Notes under the pieces: generated by a model
Seen by the model: only the letters and a program-made list of their open reading frames with translations
What the model was told of the DNA's origin: nothing
Databases searched by the model: none
Part shown: piece by piece, positions 44,123-53,300 of the stretch
Layout of the letters: each line of letters starts with the position of its first letter
Position numbering within the stretch: the first letter of the stretch is position 1
Program-made: the position numbers and the translations under genes
Source: Desulfoluna spongiiphila
Lineage (GTDB): Bacteria > Desulfobacterota > Desulfobacteria > Desulfobacterales > Desulfolunaceae
Direction of reading: 5' to 3'
Length of the DNA: 64,000 nt
Assembly: GCF_900101345.1 (NCBI RefSeq)
Contig: NZ_FMUX01000001.1
Span: 554,581-618,580, forward strand

Positions 44123-44710
44123 ATGGCTGGAAAGATAATACGATCAATCCTGTATTCCGTCCCCAACACCCTGAGCCTCTTTCGGCTCGCCTGTTCCCCG
44201 GTGATCCTGTGGTTTGCCTGGAACGGTGAAGAGCGTCCCTTTCTGGCCTTTCTCACCTCCGCCCTGATCTCGGACCTTTTTGACGGCGCCATCGCACGGC
44301 TGCTCAAGCACACCACGGAGCTGGGCGCCAAACTCGACAGCATGGCCGACTTCCTCCTGGCCCTTGCCGTTCTGCCCTGTATCTGGTGGCTCTGGCCCCA
44401 TCTCCTGGAGGCCGAACTCCGCTACTTCATGGTGGTCCTGGTGGGAAGCTTTGCCCAGCTCACCTGCGGCTACGTCAAATTCGGCAGAACCCCCAGCTAC
44501 CACACATGGACATCGAAAAGCGCCACCCTGCTCCTCTCCATCTCCCTTATTGTGCTCCTCTACACCCAGGACATGAGCGGCCCCTTCCGGTTCTCCGCCA
44601 TGCTCCACCTGGCCTCCACCGTGGAGTCCATCCTCATTACCCTCATCCTTCCCAAATGGAACTACAACGTCCACTCCATCTGGCACGCCCTGGAACACAC
44701 AAAAAAATAA
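44123..44710 (+). CDS. CDP-alcohol phosphatidyltransferase family protein
   Basis: 195 aa, about five or six membrane helices. The family signature D-x2-DG-x2-AR-x8-G-x3-D-x3-D is intact in DLFDGAIARLLKHTTEL followed by GAKLDSMAD (about 52-77). It transfers a CDP-linked phosphatidyl group to an alcohol, as in phosphatidylglycerol-phosphate synthesis. The exact acceptor is unknown. Confidence 0.9.
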   Translation: MAGKIIRSILYSVPNTLSLFRLACSPVILWFAWNGEERPFLAFLTSALISDLFDGAIARLLKHTTELGAKLDSMADFLLALAVLPCIWWLWPHLLEAELRYFMVVLVGSFAQLTCGYVKFGRTPSYHTWTSKSATLLLSISLIVLLYTQDMSGPFRFSAMLHLASTVESILITLILPKWNYNVHSIWHALEHTKK

Positions 44711-44721
44711 AAACGAAAAAC

Positions 44722-44936
44722 GCCTCCGGCGGCCCTGCCGGGGGCTAAACTTTTGAAAAGTTTAACAAACAGGTTTTGAGTGCTATTTCGATTCCTTGAG
44801 CGTCTCCATATAAGGGTTCAAACAAAAAATAAATAGACACGTCGCACTTAAATACCGCAGCGCTTTAACCCGAGGAACGAGGGTTAAAGCGCTGCGGTAA
44901 GCTGCTTTCAAGGTGGCTCACCTTGCCGCCGGAGGC
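44722..44936 (-). repeat. Intergenic structured repeat, copy K (perfect 19-bp stem)
   Basis: Reverse orientation. The central hairpin is a perfect 19-bp stem (44853-44871 with 44881-44899) of sequence unrelated to other copies, closed by the conserved GAGGAACGA loop. Ends GCCTCCGGCGG and CCGCCGGAGGC are intact. Between convergent genes. Confidence 0.92.
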
Positions 44937-44961
44937 ACGCTTTTTAAGGCAAACTGAATCG

Positions 44962-46104
44962 TTAGAGTCTGGTCTTCAGCCGAATCAGAAAAGCGCGGGC
45001 GCCGAAGGCGGCCACCTTGGGGCTCAGCCGGAGGAAAAGGCGGGTAAAGCTCTCCGAGGGCGGGAGGTACAAGGGGTTGGGTTCCAGGGAGATGGCCCCT
45101 TCCGGGCAGGCGGAGAGGCAGGCGGCGCAGCCGATGCACCGGGTGGGATCGTACTGGTGCTCCTTGTTTTCAATGGTGTGGGCGCGGGTGTTGCAGGCGC
45201 GCAGGCACCGGCCACAGTTCGTGCAGGCGGATACATCCACCACCGCCTTGAACCGGGGCTCGGCCATGAGGGCCATACCGCCGAAGTGGTTGATGGTCTC
45301 CAGGCCGTGGCAGCAGCAGTCGCAGCAGGTGCAGATGGCGTTGGGGCTTTCGTGGGAGACGTTGGCGGTGAGCAGCACGAGGTTTCGCTCCCAGCGTTCC
45401 CGGATCACGGCCCGCATCTCCTCGCGGGTGACGTGGTAGCCGGTGCCCTGGGGGACCACCCCTTCGGCAAAGGATCCGAAAAGCAGGCAGCCGTCCTCCA
45501 CCCGGGCCCGTTTGCAGCGGCCGCCTGCAAAGGCAACGGACTGGCGGCACTGGCAGACGTTCAAAACGGCAAAGGTGTCGTGGGCGGCCAGGAGCTTTTC
45601 CACCAGGTCGGCGTCGGCCACGGTCTGCTCGTGGGACACATGCTCCTCGATGGGGATGTTGCGGATGGCAGGGGCCCGGACCCAGCCCAAGAAATCCTTC
45701 ACATACCCCGTGCCGAAGAGGCGGGTGATGCGGTCCCCGAAGCCCCGGTGCATGGGGGTCTCTTTGCCGTTCATGAGAAAATACTCGAAGATGCCGGGGA
45801 TCAGGGGCATCAGGGAGTACCCCGATGACCCGCCGTAGATCACCCGCCTGCCGGCAAGGCGTTCAAGGACGGGAAGGGCCTCTGCCTCGGTCATCTGTGC
45901 CCGCCGGGCCACGGCCTTGAGCTTTTTGGGCAGGTAGGAGGGAAGCCCCAGGGCCACCCGGGCCTCTTCCGGCTCAAAAAGATGGCAGACCAGGGATTGC
46001 AGCTCATCACCCATGGGAGGCCCGATGAGCCACACCGAGCTGAAACGCCGGGCCAGTTTTTTCTGGTGGATGTCGGGGGATATGTCCTCGCAAGGCATCA
46101 TCAT
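44962..46104 (-). CDS. Dicluster ferredoxin-like Fe-S protein
   Basis: 380 aa from ATG 46104 (GGGAG upstream; ATG 46122 possible). Two C-terminal [4Fe-4S] motifs: CTNCGRCLRAC and CIGCAACLSACP (about 290-335). A Cys-rich segment CTCCDCCCH lies before them, and CQCR-x12-C further upstream (about 195). Probably an electron carrier or a subunit of an anaerobic reductase. Divergent from the sigma-54 activator at 46298. Confidence 0.8.
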   Translation of the reverse strand: MMMPCEDISPDIHQKKLARRFSSVWLIGPPMGDELQSLVCHLFEPEEARVALGLPSYLPKKLKAVARRAQMTEAEALPVLERLAGRRVIYGGSSGYSLMPLIPGIFEYFLMNGKETPMHRGFGDRITRLFGTGYVKDFLGWVRAPAIRNIPIEEHVSHEQTVADADLVEKLLAAHDTFAVLNVCQCRQSVAFAGGRCKRARVEDGCLLFGSFAEGVVPQGTGYHVTREEMRAVIRERWERNLVLLTANVSHESPNAICTCCDCCCHGLETINHFGGMALMAEPRFKAVVDVSACTNCGRCLRACNTRAHTIENKEHQYDPTRCIGCAACLSACPEGAISLEPNPLYLPPSESFTRLFLRLSPKVAAFGARAFLIRLKTRL

Positions 46105-46297
46105 AAGGGTCTCCCAATGCATGTCTTAAGGATGGAAGGAACGCCGGGCAACAGATGCCGAGCGAAAATTTGCCTTTACTCAGGCATGGATTCAAGGGCA
46201 CACTCAGATGGTTTGTGTACCATCCATATCAACCGAAATCAACGCAAGGTCATCCATGTGCCTGTCACGCACAGCCGGCGCCACCTAAGGAGAGCCC

Positions 46298-47779
46298 ATG
46301 ATCCGGCTTACCGACACCCAACGCCTCTTCTTCACCCTGGTCAGTGAAGCCATCTACGCCAACCCCTTTGCAGAGGAGCGGGAGGCCATCGACACCCGCA
46401 TCGCAGGGCTTTTTCCCGGTGCCCGCGTGGAGAGCCTCATCGATGAGACCATCCGTGAGGTCAGTGCCCGGCTGGAGGCCCTTGAGCCCTCGGGACGCCC
46501 CCGCATCGACCGGGTGGATAAAAAAGACAAGAACTTGGTTGAAAACGCCCTGGTCTTCGAGTTTTTTTACCTTTTCCGGGAGCGGTTCGACGCCCTGATC
46601 CACCGGCAGGTGGAGGCAGGGGACACCTCCCTGTCGGTCCCCTTTGCCGATGAGGCCCACGCCTTTTTCCAGGCCCGGGGCTTCACCACGGATCAGTTCT
46701 GCCACTACATGGCCCTGTGTTACCAGCTCCGCCGCGCCTTTCTCCTCATCCGGGACTCCCTGGTGGGGGAGAGCCGTGCCATGCGCAACCTCCGACGCGA
46801 TCTCTGGAACAACGTCTTCACCCACGACATCGGCCTGTACGCCCGCTACCTCATCAACCGCATGGAGGACTTTTCCACCCTGATCCTGGGGGAGACCGGA
46901 ACGGGCAAAGGCACCGCCGCCATCGCCATCGGGCGAAGCGGCTACATCCCCTTTGACCCGGTGCGCAAAGCCTTCACCGAGAGCTTTACCCGCACCTTTG
47001 TCTCCCTGAACCTCTCCCAGTACCCGGAGACCCTGTTGGAGTCGGAGCTCTTCGGCCACAAAAAAGGCGCCTTCACAGGAGCCGTGGAGGACCACAAGGG
47101 GGTCCTGGAACGGTGCAGCCCCAACGGGGCCATCTTTTTAGACGAACTGGGGGAAATCCCCGCCCACACCCAGATCAAGCTCCTCCAGGTGCTCCAGGAG
47201 CGCCAGTTCACCCCGGTGGGGAGCCACCTCAAGACCCGGTTCAACGGCCGGGTCATCGCCGCCACCAACCGCCCCTTTGAAGAGATCACGGGCACCGGGG
47301 GGTTCCGGGACGATTTTTTCTACCGGCTCTGTTCGGACATCATCACCGTACCCCCGTTGCGGGTACGTATCGAAGAGGACCCCGAAGAGCTCACCACCCT
47401 TCTCAACCACACGGTCAAGCGCATGGTGGGCAAGGATTCCCCCGAGTACACGGACATGGTCCGGGAGGTCATCGACCGCCAGCTCGGCGCCCACTACCCC
47501 TGGCCCGGCAACGTCCGGGAGCTGGAGCAGTGCACCCGGCGTGTCCTCATCAAGAAAAGCTATCTCCTCTCCCGGAACACCGAGGAGGCCTCCCTCACCG
47601 AAGCCCTCACCCACGGCGTCCGCAACGGCGAGATGGACCTGAAATCCCTCACCTGCGGCTACTGCGCCATGCTCTACAGGCGCTACGGAACCTACGGAGA
47701 CGTGGCCCGCATCACGGGCCTGGACCGACGCACCGCAAAAAAATACATCGAAGAGTTCGCCCAGGAACAAACGGGCTAA
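46298..47779 (+). CDS. Sigma-54 activator with novel N-terminal domain
   Basis: 493 aa; AAGGAG upstream. The N-terminal 185 residues match no sensor domain I recognise. The AAA+ domain has GETGTGKG (Walker A near 200), ELFGHKKGAFTGA and FLDELGEI. The C-terminal domain ends in a Fis-like helix (DVARITGLDRRTAKKYI). It lacks a receiver domain. It may control the divergent ferredoxin gene. Confidence 0.9.
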   Translation: MIRLTDTQRLFFTLVSEAIYANPFAEEREAIDTRIAGLFPGARVESLIDETIREVSARLEALEPSGRPRIDRVDKKDKNLVENALVFEFFYLFRERFDALIHRQVEAGDTSLSVPFADEAHAFFQARGFTTDQFCHYMALCYQLRRAFLLIRDSLVGESRAMRNLRRDLWNNVFTHDIGLYARYLINRMEDFSTLILGETGTGKGTAAIAIGRSGYIPFDPVRKAFTESFTRTFVSLNLSQYPETLLESELFGHKKGAFTGAVEDHKGVLERCSPNGAIFLDELGEIPAHTQIKLLQVLQERQFTPVGSHLKTRFNGRVIAATNRPFEEITGTGGFRDDFFYRLCSDIITVPPLRVRIEEDPEELTTLLNHTVKRMVGKDSPEYTDMVREVIDRQLGAHYPWPGNVRELEQCTRRVLIKKSYLLSRNTEEASLTEALTHGVRNGEMDLKSLTCGYCAMLYRRYGTYGDVARITGLDRRTAKKYIEEFAQEQTG

Positions 47780-47787
47780 AAAAGCAG

Positions 47788-47973
47788 GCCTCCGGCGGCA
47801 AGGTGTGCCACCTTGAAAGCTGGTTGCGAATGCGCTTTCCCCTTCGTTCCTCAGGGAAAATCACATTCGCCATTCATTCAAGACATGGTGAGGGCACCGT
47901 GTTAAATAGCTGTTTGTCAAACCCGCTTTTATGGATCAGGCAAAAGTTTCGCCTCCTGCAGGACCGCCGGAGG
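47788..47973 (+). repeat. Intergenic structured repeat, copy L
   Basis: 186 bp, forward orientation, between convergent genes. Standard AAGGTG/CACCTT hairpin and GCGAATGCGCTTTCCC stem with TTCGTTCCTC loop. Right end decayed (CCGCCGGAGGT). Confidence 0.9.
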
Positions 47974-47979
47974 TATTTT

Positions 47980-48480
47980 TTAGAGTCCGATCTTTTCCTG
48001 CCGGGCCAGCATGCGTTTTTTCTCTTCCAGTCGATGGGCCTTTCGGTAGCGGGCCTCTTCGTTTCGGCGCCTGTCGTCAGCGGTCTCCGCAACAATAGGG
48101 GGAAGCTGTTTCACCTTGGCGTCTTCACCATAAAGAGCCACAAAGGTCAGATAAGCACTGGCCACGTGTTTTTTCTCACCGGTCAGAAGGTTCTCCCCTT
48201 CCACCCGCACCCCGATCTCCATGGAGGTGCTCCCCACCATGTTGAGGCTCGCTTTTAAAGTAAGCAGCTCCCCGATGAACATGGGTTTGAAAAAATCCAG
48301 GCGGTCGATGGAGGCGGTGACACAGTTGGTGCGGGAGTGGCGAACGGAGACCACTCCTGCGGCGTTGTCAATGTACTTCATAATCACGCCGCCATGGACG
48401 TTTCCCGCGGGGTTGGCGTCCTGGGGCAGCATGAGATGGGAAAGGATCACACGGCTTTCTGAGACGGGGTGTCCCTGCAT
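47980..48480 (-). CDS. Acyl-CoA thioesterase (YciA-like hotdog)
   Basis: 166 aa; AAGGAG before ATG 48480. GNVHGGVIMKYIDNAAG carries the conserved hotdog Asp and His environment of the acyl-CoA hydrolase (BFIT/YciA) family. A basic, helical C-terminal tail (130-166) is extra. Hydrolyses acyl-CoA; chain preference unknown. Confidence 0.9.
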   Translation of the reverse strand: MQGHPVSESRVILSHLMLPQDANPAGNVHGGVIMKYIDNAAGVVSVRHSRTNCVTASIDRLDFFKPMFIGELLTLKASLNMVGSTSMEIGVRVEGENLLTGEKKHVASAYLTFVALYGEDAKVKQLPPIVAETADDRRRNEEARYRKAHRLEEKKRMLARQEKIGL

Positions 48481-48697
48481 AACGACTCCTTGTATGGTTT
48501 ATAAAAGTATGATGTTTATGGTGGGCCAACCCGTGGCTGGACCGTCACGGGCCGTCGGCCGGCTCCTCCGGAGTGAACCGGCGAAGCTGCAGCCTCAAGG
48601 GAAGCGCCCGGCAACGGCTTGGCAAGCCGTCTGCCGTCATGGCACAGGAAACATAATAACCCGGCAAGATCATTGTCAACACATTAAAGGAATTTCT

Positions 48698-49549
48698 GTG
48701 ATTCAAAACAGTTTCATCCACATGCAGGGCGTCGGAAAAACCACCGAAGAAAAACTCTGGCAACGGGGCATCACCACCTGGTCCCTTTACGAAAAGGCCC
48801 ATGAAAAAGGGGAAAAGCTCCCCATGCCCGGCACCGTGCTGCCGGGCATCAAAACCTCCCGCCGCCATTATGAAAGGGGCGATCTCCTCCATTTCCAGGG
48901 GCTGTTTCCCGCCGGTGAAGCGTGGCGCCTCCTGCCGGGATTCCAGGAGGCCACCTGCTATCTCGACATCGAAACCACGGGGGACGGTCACTGGTGCGAC
49001 ATCACCACCATCGCCCTGTACGACGGCAAGACCGTCCGGACCTACGTCAACGGGGAGAACCTGGCCGACTTCAAAGAGGCCATCGGCGCCTACGCCACCG
49101 TGGTGACCTACAACGGAAAATCCTTCGACATCCCCGTCATCAGGCGGGTCCTTGGGATCCCCATGGAGATGGCCCACATCGACCTGCGGTACGTCCTGGG
49201 AAGCCTGGGCATCAAAGGAGGCCTCAAGCGCTGCGAAGAGATCCTCGGCATGGGGCGCACCGACCTGGCCGGTGTGGACGGATCCTCTGCCGTGGTGATG
49301 TGGAACCGGTACAAACGCACCGGGGATCGCCGCTATCTGGAAACCCTTCTGGCCTACAACGTGGCGGACACCGTCAACATGGAGCCCCTTCTGGTGGAGG
49401 CCTGCCGCATGCGCCGGGACACCATCCCCGAGGGAGCGCGGTTTGAGCTGCCCGTGGCAGGGAGCCCTGAAACCCCTCACATTCCCGACCATGGAGTCAT
49501 TGAGGAGATGCGGCAGCTTTACCGATCCTCCCACGGGAACCCATGGTAA
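48698..49549 (+). CDS. Ribonuclease H-like DEDD exonuclease domain protein
   Basis: 283 aa. GTG 48698 with AAAGGA 7 nt upstream gives the family N-terminus (IQNSFIHMQGVGKTTEEKLW, helix-hairpin-helix-like). The exonuclease motifs are DIETTG (motif I), TYNGKSFDIP (motif II) and AYNVADTVNM (motif III). Similar to YprB-like RNase_H_2 proteins. Likely a 3'-5' nuclease; substrate unknown. Confidence 0.87.
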   Translation: MIQNSFIHMQGVGKTTEEKLWQRGITTWSLYEKAHEKGEKLPMPGTVLPGIKTSRRHYERGDLLHFQGLFPAGEAWRLLPGFQEATCYLDIETTGDGHWCDITTIALYDGKTVRTYVNGENLADFKEAIGAYATVVTYNGKSFDIPVIRRVLGIPMEMAHIDLRYVLGSLGIKGGLKRCEEILGMGRTDLAGVDGSSAVVMWNRYKRTGDRRYLETLLAYNVADTVNMEPLLVEACRMRRDTIPEGARFELPVAGSPETPHIPDHGVIEEMRQLYRSSHGNPW

Positions 49550-49751
49550 CCATTTGACATCTCCACGGCCCGTTGTCAGGTGAAGTCAGAGGGAATTGGA
49601 AAGCACGCCGACACACGCCCCAGTAAAAAAAACACGCTCCACCACCGTAACACTCTTGATTTTCATTAAAATTACCCATATAAAGAATAACTGTTTTGCA
49701 CGCAACCCATGGAACATCAAGTTTTGGAAATATCTTGCGGGAGCACCGACA

Positions 49752-50039
49752 ATGGCACTTACGAAGACTAACATTGTGGATCAAGTCCAGGAAAGCATAG
49801 GGTATTCGAGAAAACGAAGCAGTGATCTTGTGGAGACCCTGATTGAAATCATTAAAGACACCATTGGCACAGGAGAAGATGTCCTGGTCAGTGGGTTCGG
49901 AAAATTCTGCGTCAAGGAGAAGGGAGCGCGAAAAGGGCGCAACCCGGCCACAGGAGACGACATGATGCTGGAACAGCGAAAGGTCGTCACCTTCAAATGC
50001 TCATCGGTCCTTCGGGACAGAATCAACGAGCAGCGCTGA
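49752..50039 (+). CDS. IHF/HU-family DNA-binding protein (IHF-alpha-like)
   Basis: 95 aa; GGGAG before ATG 49752. Begins ALTKTNIVDQVQESIG as in IHF-alpha; GFGKFCVKEKGARKGRNPATGD is the DNA-bending arm with the intercalating Pro. Monocistronic, with its own strong terminator and an AT-rich upstream region (49650-49700). IHF bending would assist the sigma-54 promoters in this window. Confidence 0.95.
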   Translation: MALTKTNIVDQVQESIGYSRKRSSDLVETLIEIIKDTIGTGEDVLVSGFGKFCVKEKGARKGRNPATGDDMMLEQRKVVTFKCSSVLRDRINEQR

Positions 50040-50060
50040 ACACCCGGCGTCGTCGATTTC

Positions 50061-50104
50061 AAAAAAAAGCCCCCTTCGAGTCAGATCGAAGGGGGCTTTT
50101 TTTT
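50061..50104. terminator. Strong intrinsic terminator after the IHF-like gene
   Basis: AAGCCCCCTTCGA pairs with TCGAAGGGGGCTT around the loop GTCAGA. It is flanked by eight A on the left and eight T on the right, so it can work in both directions. Confidence 0.95.
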
Positions 50105-50121
50105 GTAACGAATCAGCTTGT

Positions 50122-50294
50122 GCCTCCGGCGGCCCTGCCGGGGAATAAACGTTTAAAAAGTTTAACAAATTAGGTTCCAAAAAAGCATTTCAGGCAACGT
50201 CTTTATTAAAGGCGGATGTGATTTGACCCGAGAAACGAGGGGCAAAACGCATCCGCAACCAACTTTCAAGGTGGCACACCTTGCCGCCGGAGGC
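50122..50294 (-). repeat. Intergenic structured repeat, copy M
   Basis: 173 bp, reverse orientation, between convergent genes. The stem is the GCGGATG variant (GGCGGATGTGATTTGACCC with its partner) and the loop reads GAGAAACGA, one change from the consensus. Ends intact. Confidence 0.9.
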
Positions 50295-50326
50295 ACGCTT
50301 TTTGGAACTCAATAGTTACCATTGTT

Positions 50327-53300
50327 TTATGGTTCAGGAGTACCCGCATCGGCAGCGGGCGTTTCCGGCTCTTTTTTGGGCTTGGGCATCCAGAACCCGC
50401 CCTCCCGGAGGGACTCTCCGGCCCAACGGATCCAGCCCACCACCTTCAGGGCAAGCCAGAGGGACCAGGCGAGCATCACCAGCCGAAAGGTCCAGACAGA
50501 AAGGGTCCAGACAGCCGGTTCGGGAAAAGCCCCGGCCACCCGGTCCACGGTCCAGTGAAGCAGGGTGGGGGTGGATCCGTTGCCTGCAATCTGCATGTCC
50601 GGAATACCCAGAAGACCAGTCTTTACCGCATCAAACAGCACCAGCCCCACCAGCACGCCCCAGGCCACCAGCCCCAGTTGCACCGCGTTGAACGCCAGGC
50701 GCTTGACCGGGCGCTTGCGGCGCCTCGCTTCCAGGGCAAAAAACCACCCGGCAGCCAGTACCACGGCGGGCAGACTGCGGGTGACGAGTCCGAGCCCCAG
50801 AAGGGCCCACTCGGTTCCGGACAGGGGGGAGAAGGGCACCCGCCCCAGGATGGCCCCCGCCAGGAGCACCAGGGCCACGATACTCCACATCAACACCGCA
50901 GGCCCCAGCGTGGGCCCTGTGGTCCAGAGAATCCAGCGGTCCCTTGAAAGATGCATGACCAGATCGATGTTGGACGCGCTGCGCCCCAGGGAAAGGTCCG
51001 GCAGGGAGGTTTTGCGGGGCACCAGAAGGCGGAGGGGAGAAAACCCTTCCGGTTCCGAGGCGCGCCAGGTCACCCGCACGTCTGCCCGCCCCGGATCCAC
51101 AGGGAGCGTCAGCTTGCCCCCTGCCTCGGGAACGGGAACCGTCTCGCCGGAGACCGTCACCTCCTTGACGTGGGCGTTGAATCGGCTCGTTACCTCCACC
51201 TCCGAGCCCTTGGAGGCACGGATGGCAGCCTCTAATTCCATGCGGGTCTCCCCGTTGCCCGGCCAGAGGGAGAGCCGGGCCCGGTCCACGGTGAGGGTAC
51301 GGCCCCCGGCGCCCTCAAAGCGAGACACGGAAAGGTCCACGGTCTCTCCCCGCCTGGGCAGCCACACCATCCCTTTCCTGTCGGTTCCTCCGGTGGGTGC
51401 GATGCCCTTCCAGGCCAGGTGCCAGATGGGGTCCAGATGAAGGGTCCACGCCTCCACCACGCGCCCCGTGTCCGGTGCCTTCAGGGCAAGGGGCAAGCCC
51501 GGGGGCAGCACGCTCTCCCATCGCCGCGAGGTCACCCCGGAGGCAAAGGTCACGGCAACGGAATCCCCGGTGCGCTTAACCCCCTTGAGGTCGGTACGGA
51601 TCTCCTCCCCGTCCAGTAAACCAACGGACATCACCACCGGCGGGCCGGAAAGGTCGCCTCCATTGCGGGTGACGGTGGTCACCACCCGCCACTCCAGACC
51701 GAACTCCATGCGGCGCTGCACCCGGAACCAGCTGAACAGCCGCCCTTTGCCGGTGAGGGGCTTGTCAGCATCCCCTCCGGTGGCCATGCGGGTGGCCCGG
51801 ATCACCCCATCCACCTGGAGGGTGTCGGTGATCCCGGAAACCTGCCAGCCGTCCGTCCCCTCCACCCGAACCGTACCCGGCGCAAGGGGGAACCGAAAGG
51901 TCCACTCCTCGGCACCGCCCTCCCCTTTGAGGACCACGGTATGAATGCCGGGGGCAACGTGCACCCAGGTCTCCCCGTCCACCTTCAGGAGGTCAAGGGT
52001 GCTCCCCCGCTCATCGGCGGCAGACGCAAGGCGCCAGCTGCCGTCCCCCGACGGGAGGGGAACGGCCACGTGGGCCTGGGCATCAACCCGGAGCACCAGA
52101 AGGGCCGGATCCGCCTCGCGTTGCGGGAGGGTCAGCGCCACCTGGGACAGGGCGGCACAGGACGGGGAACAGGGAGGCGGCTCGGTAAGCCGGGATCGAA
52201 GCTCATCAAGGAGGGGGCCCGGGGGAAAGGCATCGGCAAAGGCCACCCGGGGGCACAGGGAGAGGGTGATCCCCAGGAGCACGAGGGACACGGTCCCTTT
52301 CCCAGGGAAAAAGCCGCCTCGGCCCACGGGGGCCACGCGAAGCAGCAACAAAAAAAGCACGGCAACCCGAACCACATGGAGCCCTCGCCGAAGGGTCGGG
52401 GAAACAAGGTGCAGGGTCACGCTGTGGGCTTCGGAGGCCGGTCCGGTGACAGCGGCGACACGCAGCCAGTCCCAGGTGGGAAGGGCCGGCCCGGTCTGGG
52501 TCTCCCCCTCTTCCAGGGGCTGCGCCACCTTCGGGAGCGGCCGTTTTTTGGCCTTCGCCTTGGCAAAGGTTGATCGGGACACCACCTCATCCATCTGCAC
52601 CATGGACTCCATGGGCCGGGAAGCCCCGTCCGTTTCCAGACGCTGCCCCTGATACGCCCCCCCATGCCGCAGCTCCAGCTGCGGATACAGGGCCTGGCGA
52701 AGCTGCTGGGAAGCAAAAAGCAACGAAACGGCAACAAGGGCCACGAGGACGGCTCCGTGAAGTCCCCTCACCCCCTGGCCCCACAGGCCGGCGGCCCATC
52801 CGTCTCCCCGGGCTGTCAGGCGCACCAGAGCGGTGGTGGCCAGCACCGCGGGCCAGAGAAGGGCCGGTGAAAAGGGCTCCTGCCACAAAAGGACAAGGCC
52901 GGGGACGAAAAGAATCCCCCAGATCGGCCCCCAGAGCTTAAAGGCAGCCACCCCCACCACAAGGATCAGGAAAAAATCAAGGAGGGACCAGGCATCCAGA
53001 AAAACGCGCCCAGACTCCACGGCGGCCCCGGCAACGGCCAGGATCCCCCAGCCCACGGGCAGGTGAACCACCATGGAGGTCCGATCAAAGGCAAGGTTCC
53101 AGCCCACGGGCAGGGCCAAGGAGGAGGTGTCCCTGCCCATGCGGGAGACGGCATCCATGGCCACACGCCCTTTCTGCACCTCCACGCCGAACCGGCCCTG
53201 GCCGGAGTCGGCCACCATGCGGTCCCGCCCGTCCAGGCGGATCCGGCCGGGTTCAAAGGGCCCGTCGGGCAGGGAGACAAAACGCCGGGCATTCAGCTCC

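Noticed and set aside
43846..44229. Possible plus-strand gene before the phosphatidyltransferase
   Set aside because: It overlaps the following gene by over 100 bp in another frame, has no ribosome site and carries the hairpins at 44048-44092.
46208..46223. ATGGT-TTGTGT-ACCAT as an operator for the divergent genes at 46104/46298
   Set aside because: Five-bp arms are too short to distinguish from chance, and no sigma-54 promoter was found beside it.
3264..50294. Repeats interpreted as a CRISPR array
   Set aside because: Copies are kilobases apart, occur in both orientations, are 100-220 bp long and have no spacer pattern or cas genes.
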